From positions 565,501 to 629,500 of the forward strand of contig NZ_VFIY01000005.1 in assembly GCF_006385175.1 (NCBI RefSeq): a stretch of DNA of 64,000 bases. Direction: 5' to 3'. The notes under the pieces are model-generated. The model saw nothing but the letters and a program-made list of their open reading frames with translations, ran no database searches and was not told the origin of the DNA. The stretch is from Emcibacter nanhaiensis (lineage in GTDB: Bacteria > Pseudomonadota > Alphaproteobacteria > Sphingomonadales > Emcibacteraceae). Both the position numbers and the translations under genes were made by a program. How positions within the stretch are numbered: position 1 is the stretch's first letter; the number at the start of each line of letters is the position of its first letter. This document shows, piece after piece, positions 1-8,012 of the stretch.

Positions 1-820
1 TGGTGTCGACCAGGTTGCTGACCTGGCGCCCGCTGACTTCGATGCTCTCGCCATTGGCGGCAATAACACATCCTTTGGCGCCGCGCGTAACGGCGGCAAT
101 TTCGCAATGTTCCCGGGCCGCGGCCAGGGCTGTTGCCAGGTCGCGCGTATCGAACAGCATCAGCAGTTCTTCCTCATTGGCAAACAGGATGTCGATATCG
201 TCCCGGGTCAGGGACAGAAACTCTTCCCGGTGGCGGTCAACACAGAAGGGATCGGACAGGCTGAGCGATGTTTTCCGGCCCGCCTCATGGGCCAGGGCGA
301 TGGCTTTGCGAAAGGCGTTCTTCGCGTCTTCCGGATCCCACAGGTAGCCTTCCAGGTAGGTGATCGATGCGCCCTTGATGGTCTCGTCATCAATGTCCGC
401 TTCCGTCAGATTAACGCAGGCGCCGAGATAGGTGCACATGGTCCGTTCCGCATCCGGGGTGACCAGCACCTGGCACAGGGCGGTTGCCGGTCCGTCCTCA
501 GCATGGGCGGCCGGAAAGTCGGTGCCGAGCGCCGTAATGTCATGGCGGAAAATCCGTCCCAGCTGGTCGTCCCGCACCTTGCCGATGAAGGCGGTTCTGT
601 GGCCGAGCGAGGCCAGGCCGGCGACGGTGTTTGCCGCAGAGCCGCCGGAACATTCTATGGCCTGTCCCAGGGTTGCATATAATTTTGCAGCATCCGCTTC
701 ATCGAACAGCTGCATGCTGCCTTTGGCCAGTTTGTGTTCGGCCAGGAAATCGTCTTCCACATGGGTGAGAATGTCCACGATGGCATTGCCGATGCCGACC
801 ACTTCATATTTTTTTGTCAT
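1..820 (-). CDS. PfkB-family carbohydrate/adenosine kinase (3' end beyond window)
   Basis: The first 273 codons of a PfkB/ribokinase-superfamily kinase are visible; the gene runs off the left edge, so the C-terminal ATP-site motif is missing. The ATG at 820 is preceded by a clear AGGAG. The N-terminal block VVGIGNAIVDIL and the glycine-rich signature GGSAANTVAGLASLG (about residues 59-73) are typical of the adenosine kinase/fructokinase branch, which phosphorylates a sugar or nucleoside with ATP in the cytoplasm. The visible sequence ends at LVDT, exactly where the family's DTTGAGD catalytic motif normally begins, so the reading frame appears intact at the edge. The substrate cannot be read from the fragment; adenosine or a ketosugar are both possible. 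It is divergent from the EI24 gene. Confidence 0.85.
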   Translation of the reverse strand, partial: MTKKYEVVGIGNAIVDILTHVEDDFLAEHKLAKGSMQLFDEADAAKLYATLGQAIECSGGSAANTVAGLASLGHRTAFIGKVRDDQLGRIFRHDITALGTDFPAAHAEDGPATALCQVLVTPDAERTMCTYLGACVNLTEADIDDETIKGASITYLEGYLWDPEDAKNAFRKAIALAHEAGRKTSLSLSDPFCVDRHREEFLSLTRDDIDILFANEEELLMLFDTRDLATALAAAREHCEIAAVTRGAKGCVIAANGESIEVSGRQVSNLVDT

Positions 821-970
821 ATCCAACTCCTGCAGGTGCGCCGAGTATAGTTATCCGGGGGCGCTGTGCAAGGTCATTGTTTGGCGGCGGTTTGGGAAAT
901 GGGTCTTGCCTTTTCCGCAAAAATCTCCATATTTTGAAAGAGGGTATTAGGGGCAAGGAAGGAAGAACAA

Positions 971-1723
971 GTGAACCATCTGTTGACCTCGGTCGAACGG
1001 ACCCTTGCACAAATTTTCGACAGCGCGTTCCTGCGCGTCTTCATTCTCGGCATGATTACGACTTTTGTGGCGCTGGCGGCCGCCTTTTTTCTGGCCGAGG
1101 CGCTCAAGGATCAGATACCCTATCTGGATTTCGACTGGGAGTGGGTTCAGTCGATCATGGACTGGCTGTTCGGCTTTGTCCTGATCTGGCTGGCAGTTTT
1201 GTTTTTCGTTCCCATTTCGACCATTTTCGTTTCCATTTTCCTGGACGATGTGGTCGATGCGGTGGAGGATAAATATTACACCACGCACAAGGCCGGCAAA
1301 AGGCTGGGGCTGTGGCATCTCAGCTATCTGGCGGTGCGCCTGTCGCTGTATATCGTTCTTTTGAATATCCTTGCAGTTCCGTTTTACATTATCTTCTTCT
1401 GGACCGGAGTCGGTCCGGTCGTCATCTTTTACCTGCTGAACGGTTATCTCCTGGGCTGGGGCTATTACGAAATGGTGGCGGTGCGCCATCTCGGCATCAG
1501 GGAATCCGGCGAACACCGCAAATCCATTCGCGGATATGTCTTGTTTGCCGGCCTGGTCATTACCGTCCTGTTCACGATTCCCATCGTCAATCTCACCGCA
1601 CCGATCCTGGCGGCGGCCATCATGTGCCACGTTTTCCATCTGACCATCCGGGACCGCCAGGCGGAAGGCCATGCCTTTGCCCGGGAATATGGTCATAGCG
1701 GCCAGGGTACGGACGACCTATGA
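971..1723 (+). CDS. EI24/CysZ-like integral membrane protein
   Basis: A 250-residue polytopic inner-membrane protein of the EI24 domain family, which includes the sulfate permease CysZ. The GTG start at 971 sits behind a purine-rich AAGGAAGGA. Hydrophobic segments lie near residues 22-42, 63-90, 120-145, 150-170 and 190-222, matching the family's hairpin-rich membrane layout; the loop SIFLDDVVDAVEDKYY between the second and third is also typical. Role in Alphaproteobacteria is not established; sulfate uptake is possible but nothing nearby belongs to sulfur assimilation. Its stop overlaps the start of the following lipoprotein gene by four bases, so the two are probably translationally coupled. 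Confidence 0.8.
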   Translation: MNHLLTSVERTLAQIFDSAFLRVFILGMITTFVALAAAFFLAEALKDQIPYLDFDWEWVQSIMDWLFGFVLIWLAVLFFVPISTIFVSIFLDDVVDAVEDKYYTTHKAGKRLGLWHLSYLAVRLSLYIVLLNILAVPFYIIFFWTGVGPVVIFYLLNGYLLGWGYYEMVAVRHLGIRESGEHRKSIRGYVLFAGLVITVLFTIPIVNLTAPILAAAIMCHVFHLTIRDRQAEGHAFAREYGHSGQGTDDL

Positions 1724-2235
1724 GGAAAATTGTCCTTCTGCTCAGCGTGCTACTGGTTGCCGGTTGTGGCGGGGCCGGCGATGAGCCGCCGGTCTCGGAG
1801 GTGCCGCCGGAGGAGCCGGCGCCGGAAGCCGCGGTTCAGGTGGCCGTGCCGGAACCCGAACCGGAACCGGAACCGCTGTTCCGGATCGAGAATATTGTCG
1901 GCCTGTCCCCCCATACGGTCGAAGATATCCTGGGGGCGCCGGAAGTGGTGCGCCACGAGAAGGACGCCCGGGTCTGGATGTACAAGAACAGCAACTGCGT
2001 CATCCATCTCTATTTCTATGAGAATGAGCTGGGCGACCTGGTGCTGGATTATGTGGACAGCATGGCGGCCGACCTGTCGGCGCCCAATCCCACGGTGTCC
2101 GGGGATGCCTGCCTCGACAGTTTTGTGATCAAGCGGGAGATGTTGCCGGAAGCGCCGGCCCGGAAGATTAATCCTCAATCACCGTCTTCTGCTTATAGCG
2201 ACACAGATCCCGAACCGGACACACCGGACAATTAG
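1720..2235 (+). CDS. Putative lipoprotein with BamE-like C-terminal domain
   Basis: A 171-residue protein with a short lipoprotein signal peptide ending in the lipobox VAGC (Cys at about residue 16), so probably lipid-anchored in the envelope. A low-complexity Pro/Glu linker follows (repeated EP pairs at residues 25-55), then a small globular part containing VGLSPHTVEDILGAPEVV and a Trp-x-Tyr strand. That pattern resembles SmpA/BamE-type domains, but this is only a fold-level resemblance. The start overlaps the EI24 gene by four bases. The last 68 bases overlap the 3' end of nth on the other strand, unusually long for a convergent pair. Specific function unknown. Confidence 0.7.
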   Translation: MRKIVLLLSVLLVAGCGGAGDEPPVSEVPPEEPAPEAAVQVAVPEPEPEPEPLFRIENIVGLSPHTVEDILGAPEVVRHEKDARVWMYKNSNCVIHLYFYENELGDLVLDYVDSMAADLSAPNPTVSGDACLDSFVIKREMLPEAPARKINPQSPSSAYSDTDPEPDTPDN

Positions 2236-2809
2236 GCTTCCGGGCCTTGCAGATATAGCGCCCGTGCAGGATCAGCCAGTGATGGGCATGCAGGGCGAAT
2301 TCCTCGGGGATGATTTTTTCCAGTTTCTTTTCCACGGCCAGCGGGGTTTTGCCCGGGGCCAGGCCGGTGCGGTTGGAAACCCGGAACAAATGGGTGTCCA
2401 CGGCGATGGTCGGCTGGCCAAAAGCGATATTGAGTACCACATTGGCGGTTTTGCGCCCCACGCCGGGCAGCTTTTCAAGCTCTTCCCGTTTCTGCGGCAC
2501 CTCGCCGTCATACTCGTCCACCAGGATGCGGGCGGCCTTGATCACATTGGCCGCCTTGGAATTATACAGGCCGATGGTCTTGATATAGTCCTTGAGGCCG
2601 TCCTCACCCAGGTCGAGCATTTCCTGCGGGGTGGAAACCACCTTGAACAGGTCCCTGGTCGCTTTGTTGACCCCCACGTCGGTCGCTTGCGCCGACAGGG
2701 CCACGGCCACCAGCAGGGTATAGGGGTTGGTGTAATTCAGTTCCCCCTTGGGTTCCGGATCAAGATCGTGGAGGCGGGAGAAAAACTCGTAAACATCCTG
2801 TTTTTTCAT
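2168..2809 (-). CDS. nth: Endonuclease III
   Basis: A 213-residue DNA glycosylase/AP lyase of base-excision repair that removes oxidised pyrimidines. The helix-hairpin-helix is LPGVGRKTANVV (about residues 114-125) with catalytic Lys120, followed by catalytic Asp138 in AVDTHLFRVSNR. The C-terminus carries the four cysteines of the [4Fe-4S] cluster at residues 187, 194, 197 and 203 (C-x6-C-x2-C-x5-C). Length is standard for the family and nothing is missing. The 3' end overlaps the convergent lipoprotein gene by 68 bases; the DUF2244 gene is divergent. Confidence 0.97.
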   Translation of the reverse strand: MKKQDVYEFFSRLHDLDPEPKGELNYTNPYTLLVAVALSAQATDVGVNKATRDLFKVVSTPQEMLDLGEDGLKDYIKTIGLYNSKAANVIKAARILVDEYDGEVPQKREELEKLPGVGRKTANVVLNIAFGQPTIAVDTHLFRVSNRTGLAPGKTPLAVEKKLEKIIPEEFALHAHHWLILHGRYICKARKPNCPVCPVRDLCRYKQKTVIED

Positions 2810-2883
2810 TTTCTAGCGGTCCTTCTTATGGGCGGGATATTAACGGGCTTGGTTACGCAAGGGAAGAGGTCTATACTGCAATA

Positions 2884-3393
2884 ATGCAACAAAGTAACGA
2901 CAAAATCTGGTTTGACGCCACCCTCTATCCGCACAGGTCGCTAAGTCCGCGCGGCTTCGTGATCCTTATGGTCCTGATTTCCCTGATCAGCTTTACCGTT
3001 GGCCTGGTCTTTTATCTCAGGGGCGCCTGGCCTATTTTCGGCTTCATGGGCCTGGATGTTCTGCTGATCTATGTGGCGTTCAAGCTCAATTACCGCTCCG
3101 GCAAACTGGTGGAGACCATCTCGATCATTGGCGATGAACTGATCGTGCGCCGGATTGACCACAAGGGCGAGGAGCAATGCTGGGCTTTCAATCCCTACTG
3201 GGTGAAGGTCGGGCTCGAATTCCGCAAAAAAGACCCCAAACCGATCCGCCAGCGTCATCTGTTCATTTCTTCCCACGGGCAGGGGCTTTTTGTCGGCGAA
3301 TTCCTGACCGAAGAGGAACGGGAAGACGTGAACCGCGACCTGGCCAGTGCCCTGTGGCGCTATAAAAACAGTGGCCATCCGGCAGCCGTCTGA
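2884..3393 (+). CDS. DUF2244 domain membrane protein
   Basis: A 169-residue protein of the DUF2244 family, common next to nth or cytochrome oxidase genes in Alphaproteobacteria. Two transmembrane helices lie near residues 25-45 and 50-68; the cytoplasmic C-terminal domain contains the conserved pieces VRRIDHKG, FNPYWV and FISSHGQGLFVGEFLTEEER. No biochemical role is known for the family. It ends 20 bases before the AGCS symporter start and is probably cotranscribed with it. Confidence 0.85.
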   Translation: MQQSNDKIWFDATLYPHRSLSPRGFVILMVLISLISFTVGLVFYLRGAWPIFGFMGLDVLLIYVAFKLNYRSGKLVETISIIGDELIVRRIDHKGEEQCWAFNPYWVKVGLEFRKKDPKPIRQRHLFISSHGQGLFVGEFLTEEEREDVNRDLASALWRYKNSGHPAAV

Positions 3394-3413
3394 CGTCGGG
3401 GCAGGTATTTTTT

Positions 3414-4799
3414 ATGGAAGTAATTGAGTCTTTTTTTAACGGATTTTCTGCATTTATGTGGGGCAAGCCCCTGGTCGCTCTCATCGTGCTGGGCGGCCTG
3501 TTTTTCATGACCTATTCCCGGTTCCAGCCCTATAAATATATCCCTCATGCCTTTGATATCCTGCGCGGGAAATATGACCGGTTTGGCGGCCATGGCGACA
3601 TTTCCCACTTTCAGGCCCTGTCCACGGCGCTGTCCGGTACCCTGGGCATGGGCAATGTCACCGGCGTGGCGCTGGCTATTACCATCGGCGGCCCGGGAGC
3701 GATCTTCTGGATGTGGGTGACGGCCATTGTCGGCATGGCTACCAAGTTTTTTACCGCCTCTCTGGCCGTGATGTACCGGGGCTATGACAGCAAAGGACAT
3801 CTGCAGGGCGGCCCCATGTATGTGATCCGGGAGGGGCTCGGCCGCAAATGGATGCCGCTGGCGATCCTGTTCGCCATTGCCGGTCTGGTCGGCACTCTGC
3901 CGGTATTCCAGATCAACCAGCTGGTCCAGGTGATCCGCGACATGGTGGCGATTCCGGCCGGCCTGACGACGGCGGACAATCATTTTCTGTTCGACCTGGT
4001 GGCGGGGGTGCTGCTGGCGGGGCTGGTGCTGGCGGTGATTTCCGGGCGGATCCAGCGCATTGCCGATGTCACCAGCCGGCTGGTGCCGCTGATGGTGGTG
4101 CTCTATTTCCTGATGACAGCGGTGCTGCTGGTCCTGTATGCAGGCAACATCCCCGACATGCTGCTGCTGATCGTGAGTGACGCCTTTTCCGGCAAGGCGG
4201 CGGCCGGCGGCGCCATCGGCGGCGTAATCCTGATCGGGGTACAGCGCGGCGCGTTCTCTAACGAGGCCGGAATCGGTACCGAGTCGCTGGCGCACGGGGC
4301 GGCAAAAACCGATTATCCCACCCGCGAGGGACTGGTGGCCATGCTGGGACCGGTCATCGATACCCTGATCGTCTGTACCTGTACGGCACTGGCGATTCTG
4401 GTTACCGGGGTCTGGCAAGGCGAGGCCAACGGCATCAGCCTGACCGGCAGCGCCTTCGAGACCGCCTTTCCCGGGCTCGGCGGTTACCTTCTGACCGTGA
4501 TGGTGTTTTTCCTCGCCATCAGTACGGTGCTCAGCTTCTGGTATTACGGCAGCAAATGCACCGGCTTTTTGATCGGCGCCGAGCGGGAACATTATTATTC
4601 CTGGTTTTATGCGGCTCTGGTGGTGATTGGCGCCATTGTCAGCCTGAAAACAGTGGTCGGCCTGATTGACGGCATGTATGCGGTTATGGCCATTCCGACC
4701 ATGACTTCCACCCTGCTGCTGGCCCCCCGGGTGATGGAACGGGCCAGGATTTATTTTCACAATCTGGATCAAGAGGAAGCTGCCGCACAGGTCGACTGA
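3414..4799 (+). CDS. Alanine/glycine:cation symporter (AGCS family)
   Basis: A 461-residue secondary transporter that imports alanine or glycine with Na+ (less often H+) across the inner membrane. Family hallmarks are visible: SGTLGMGNVTGVALAITIGGPGAIFWMW near residues 70-105 (quoted in parts: SGTLGMGNVTGVA then GGPGAIFWMW), GGPMYVI near 130, and the strongly conserved RGAFSNEAGIGTESLAHGAA around residue 280. About ten hydrophobic helices are present and the length matches the family. The substrate (alanine versus glycine) and the coupling ion cannot be decided by eye; Na+ would fit the likely marine lifestyle. Confidence 0.93.
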   Translation: MEVIESFFNGFSAFMWGKPLVALIVLGGLFFMTYSRFQPYKYIPHAFDILRGKYDRFGGHGDISHFQALSTALSGTLGMGNVTGVALAITIGGPGAIFWMWVTAIVGMATKFFTASLAVMYRGYDSKGHLQGGPMYVIREGLGRKWMPLAILFAIAGLVGTLPVFQINQLVQVIRDMVAIPAGLTTADNHFLFDLVAGVLLAGLVLAVISGRIQRIADVTSRLVPLMVVLYFLMTAVLLVLYAGNIPDMLLLIVSDAFSGKAAAGGAIGGVILIGVQRGAFSNEAGIGTESLAHGAAKTDYPTREGLVAMLGPVIDTLIVCTCTALAILVTGVWQGEANGISLTGSAFETAFPGLGGYLLTVMVFFLAISTVLSFWYYGSKCTGFLIGAEREHYYSWFYAALVVIGAIVSLKTVVGLIDGMYAVMAIPTMTSTLLLAPRVMERARIYFHNLDQEEAAAQVD

Positions 4800-4920
4800 G
4801 CCGTAAGACGCCCGGTGTTCACAATTGGGAAACATTTCTTCCCTATTTGTTTATCAGATCAAGTTCATATTGCATGTGTCCCCCAAGTAGGCGGGCCGAT
4901 AATTATTTAAGGATATTTCG

Positions 4921-6402
4921 ATGAGTTTGAGCCGTGTTCTGAGCCGCCTGGGATGTGCGGCGGTTGTTACCCTTTCTGCTGCGGCCTGTGCGCCGGAAAA
5001 GCAGGTTACCGAAACACCGGTGATGGCGGCGAAGCCGAAAAATGTCATCCTGTTTATCGGTGACGGCATGGGGGTCAGCACCGTCACGGCGATCCGCATT
5101 TTCGAAGGCCAGCAGCGGGGCATGAGCGGCGAGGAAAATATCTTAAGCTGGGAGACTTTCCCCCGGGTGGCCCTGTCCAAAACCTATAACACCAACCAGC
5201 AGGTGCCGGACAGCGCCGGGACCGCCACGGCCATGTATACCGGTGTGAAAACCAAGGCCGGGGTGCTCGGAGTGGGACCGGAAGTGATCCGCGCCGATTG
5301 TGCGTCGACGCCGGGGACCGAGCTTGAAACCATCCTCGAACTGGCCGAGGAACAGGGCCTGTCCACCGGGGTGGTGACCACGGCCCGCCTCACTCACGCC
5401 ACGCCGGGGGCCGCCTATGCCCATATTTCCGAGCGCGACTGGGAAGCCGACAGCGACATGCCGCAGGAACAGCGGGACCGGGGATGCAAGGATATTGCCC
5501 GACAGTTCCTGGACTTTGACAAAGGCGACGGGATCGAAGTGGCGCTGGGCGGTGGTCGCCGCAACTTTATTCCGTCCACCATGACCGATCCGGAATATGC
5601 CAATAAAGCCGGCGTCCGCAACGACGGCCGCAATCTGGTGCAGGAATGGCAGGCCAAACATCCGGACGGCGCCTATGTCTGGAACGAACAACAATTTGCC
5701 GCCATCGATCCGGCCACAACCAACAAGCTGCTGGGCCTGTTTGAACCGGCTCATATGCAATATGACTATGACCGCAAAAAAGACGGCGGCCATGAACCGT
5801 CGCTGGCGGAGATGACGGAAAAGGCCGTCAAAATGCTATCAAAGAATGACAAGGGCTTTTTCCTGATGGTGGAGGCGGGGCGTATTGACCACGGCCATCA
5901 TGCCGGCCGGGCGGCCATGGCCCTCAATGACGGGGTTGCGCTGAACGAGGCGGTTAAAATGGCTGATCAGCTTACCAGTGACGAGGATACCCTGATCATC
6001 GTCACCGCCGACCACAGCCATACGCTGATGATTTCCGGCTATCCGACCCGCGGCAATCCGATCCTCGGCAAGGTGGTCGGCAATGACGAACACGGCAATC
6101 CGGAAAAAGCCTACGCCCTGATGGAAGACGGCAAACCCTATACCACGCTTGGCTACCTGAACGGGCCCGGCGGCATCTGGCCGAAAGATGACGATCATTA
6201 CGCGCGTGAAGATCTCACCGATGTCGACACCACAGCGCCCGACTTCCACCAGCAGGCCCTGATTCCGCGCGAGAGCGAGACCCACGGCGGCGAGGATGTG
6301 GCCATCTATGCCAAGGGCGCCGGGGCGGAGAAAATCGGCGGTGTTATGGAGCAGAACCTGATCTTTGACGCCCTGAAACAGGCGCTGCCGTCAGAGAAAT
6401 AA
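4921..6402 (+). CDS. Alkaline phosphatase, putative lipoprotein
   Basis: A 493-residue alkaline phosphatase that hydrolyses phosphomonoesters outside the cytoplasm to supply phosphate. Metal and catalytic blocks are intact: NVILFIGDGMG (first Asp ligand), PDSAGTATAMYTG with nucleophile Ser near residue 98, DHGHHAG, TADHSHT and ETHGGEDVAIYAKG. The N-terminus is a signal peptide ending SAAAC, which fits a lipobox, so the enzyme may be membrane-anchored rather than free in the periplasm. The start at 4921 follows AAGGATATTTCG. It is convergent with dapB; the 18-base gap begins an 8-bp inverted repeat (6410-6417 with 6432-6439). No Pho box was searched for rigorously. Confidence 0.93.
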   Translation: MSLSRVLSRLGCAAVVTLSAAACAPEKQVTETPVMAAKPKNVILFIGDGMGVSTVTAIRIFEGQQRGMSGEENILSWETFPRVALSKTYNTNQQVPDSAGTATAMYTGVKTKAGVLGVGPEVIRADCASTPGTELETILELAEEQGLSTGVVTTARLTHATPGAAYAHISERDWEADSDMPQEQRDRGCKDIARQFLDFDKGDGIEVALGGGRRNFIPSTMTDPEYANKAGVRNDGRNLVQEWQAKHPDGAYVWNEQQFAAIDPATTNKLLGLFEPAHMQYDYDRKKDGGHEPSLAEMTEKAVKMLSKNDKGFFLMVEAGRIDHGHHAGRAAMALNDGVALNEAVKMADQLTSDEDTLIIVTADHSHTLMISGYPTRGNPILGKVVGNDEHGNPEKAYALMEDGKPYTTLGYLNGPGGIWPKDDDHYAREDLTDVDTTAPDFHQQALIPRESETHGGEDVAIYAKGAGAEKIGGVMEQNLIFDALKQALPSEK

Positions 6403-6420
6403 GAGAAGAGGGGCTGGGCG

Positions 6421-7236
6421 TTAGCCTTTGTCCAGCCCCAGCACGTCAAACATGTCGTAGAGCCCCGCTTGGCGGCCAAAGGCCCACAGCGCCGCCTTGA
6501 GCGCGCCGCGGGCGAAGATGGCCCGGTCGGTGGCTTTGTGGGTGAGCTCGACCCGTTCATCATAGGCATTGAAGCTGACGGTATGCTCGCCGGCCACATT
6601 GCCGCCGCGCAAAACGGCAAAGCCGATATCGCCCCGCCTGCGTTCGCCCGTGATGCCGTCGCGGACTTTGTCGGCCACGTCGTCCAGGTTGACGCCACGG
6701 CCCTGGGCGGCGGCCCTGCCCAGGCTCAGGGCGGTGCCGCTCGGCGCATCTACCTTGTGGCGGTGATGCATTTCCAGAATTTCGATATCGAAATCCTCAT
6801 CCAGCATATGGGCGGCCTGGCGGGTCAGATAAAACAGCAGGTTGACCCCGAGCGAGAAATTGGAAGCATAGATCACCGGCACGAACTCGGCTGCGGTATT
6901 GACGGCGCGCTCGTCTTCTTCCGTCATGCCGGTGGTGCCGACGATATGGGCGGTGTCATATTTTTCCGCATAGGAACAATGCAGCCTGGTCGCGGTGGGA
7001 CAGGTGAAATCAATCACAATGTCGGAGATCTTGAACAGGTTTTCCGCATTGTCGGAGATTTTCAGGCCGGTATCCTCGCCGCTGGCCGGATGGCGGATCG
7101 GGCTGCCGATCAGCGGGCTGTCATGACGTTCGGTGCCGCCGCTCAGGGAGGCCTGTTCACTGTCCAGCACTTCCCGGACCAGGGCCTGGCCCATGCGTCC
7201 GCCGCATCCGACAATACCGATTCTGATCTCTGACAT
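6421..7236 (-). CDS. dapB: 4-hydroxy-tetrahydrodipicolinate reductase
   Basis: A 271-residue NAD(P)H-dependent reductase of the diaminopimelate/lysine pathway. The N-terminal nucleotide-binding loop is GIVGCGGRMGQ (residues 7-17); the catalytic and substrate-binding segment EMHHRHKVDAPSGTAL spans residues 155-170, with His157 and Lys161 at the positions of the active-site pair. VGTTGMTEED and GNVAGEHTVSF are also typical. Full length, no anomalies. The start at 7236 is preceded by an AGGATC-type ribosome binding site; it is divergent from the cupin gene. Confidence 0.97.
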   Translation of the reverse strand: MSEIRIGIVGCGGRMGQALVREVLDSEQASLSGGTERHDSPLIGSPIRHPASGEDTGLKISDNAENLFKISDIVIDFTCPTATRLHCSYAEKYDTAHIVGTTGMTEEDERAVNTAAEFVPVIYASNFSLGVNLLFYLTRQAAHMLDEDFDIEILEMHHRHKVDAPSGTALSLGRAAAQGRGVNLDDVADKVRDGITGERRRGDIGFAVLRGGNVAGEHTVSFNAYDERVELTHKATDRAIFARGALKAALWAFGRQAGLYDMFDVLGLDKG

Positions 7237-7326
7237 TTTTGTGATCCTGTCCCAATTTATTCTTTGCTATAGTGCCTGTCTTAAATGATCTTGCGCCCGA
7301 TGGGAAGAAAATATCAGGAGAAGAAA

Positions 7327-7839
7327 ATGTCCGGGGATATAAACAAAGCGGTCAACAACATTGTACACGTGGACGACCTGGAATGGCGGGAAGTGAGCCA
7401 TGGCGACAAATTCCACCTGTTCGGCAAGTCCTTTACCGTGCCGAGCGGCGCCCGGGAGCTGGGCTGCGGGTTTTTCCGCCTGCCGCCGGGCAAGCGCTCC
7501 TTCCCGGAGCATTATCATATGGCCAATGAGGAAGCGATCTATATCCTGAAAGGGGAGGGAACGCACATTTGCGGCGGCAAGGAGCACATCGTCCGGGAGG
7601 GCAACTTCATATCCCTGCCGCGGGGCGAGGATTATTCCCACCAGATGTATAACCACAGTGATGAGGATCTGGAATATCTCTGCATGTCGACCATGAAGGA
7701 GCCGGAGGTTGTGCTCTATCCCAAAAGCGGCAAGATGGGTGTTCTTGCCGGTAGCGCCCCGGGCGGGGACCCGGCCAATGTGGCGATAAGAAAGTTCTTT
7801 TATCCCCAGGAAGCCGGTTATTTCGACGGCGAGGACTGA
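7327..7839 (+). CDS. Cupin domain protein
   Basis: A 170-residue single-domain cupin. The first cupin motif is EHYHMANEEAIYILKGEGTH-like (residues about 60-79) and the second is LPRGEDYSHQMYN (about 98-110), giving His, Glu and His metal ligands. I prefer ATG 7327 because CAGGAG lies seven bases upstream; an in-frame ATG at 7285 lacks such a site. The substrate is unknown: cupins of this size include sugar isomerases, dioxygenases and metal-binding regulators, and no neighbouring pathway genes help. The last 22 bases overlap the 3' end of ccoS on the opposite strand. Confidence 0.8.
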   Translation: MSGDINKAVNNIVHVDDLEWREVSHGDKFHLFGKSFTVPSGARELGCGFFRLPPGKRSFPEHYHMANEEAIYILKGEGTHICGGKEHIVREGNFISLPRGEDYSHQMYNHSDEDLEYLCMSTMKEPEVVLYPKSGKMGVLAGSAPGGDPANVAIRKFFYPQEAGYFDGED

Positions 7840-8012
7840 GCCGGTCCGGCGTCGTCCTCTTCCTTTGCCATCTCGTCTTCCTCAAACAGGGCGCGGTAGC
7901 TGGCGCCTTCCAGGTCGTCATACTGGCCGGTCCGGAGCGACCACAGGAAGGCGCCAAGCCCGGCCAGGCCCATGAACAGGGCAATGGGAATCAGAAAAAG
8001 GATAATATCCAT
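7818..8012 (-). CDS. ccoS: cbb3-type cytochrome oxidase assembly protein CcoS
   Basis: A 64-residue single-span membrane protein, last gene of the ccoNOQPGHIS operon. The N-terminal helix IILFLIPIALFMGLAGLGAFLW and the following SLRTGQYDDLEG are the CcoS signature. CcoS is needed to insert haem and copper into the cbb3 oxidase. The start overlaps the ccoI stop by one base (TGATG), indicating coupled translation. The C-terminal acidic tail overlaps the convergent cupin gene by 22 bases. Confidence 0.92.
   Translation of the reverse strand: MDIILFLIPIALFMGLAGLGAFLWSLRTGQYDDLEGASYRALFEEDEMAKEEDDAGPAQSSPSK

Noticed and set aside
3360-4835. 491-codon open frame antisense to the AGCS symporter
   Set aside because: Shadow frame; the plus-strand gene has clear family motifs and this product does not.
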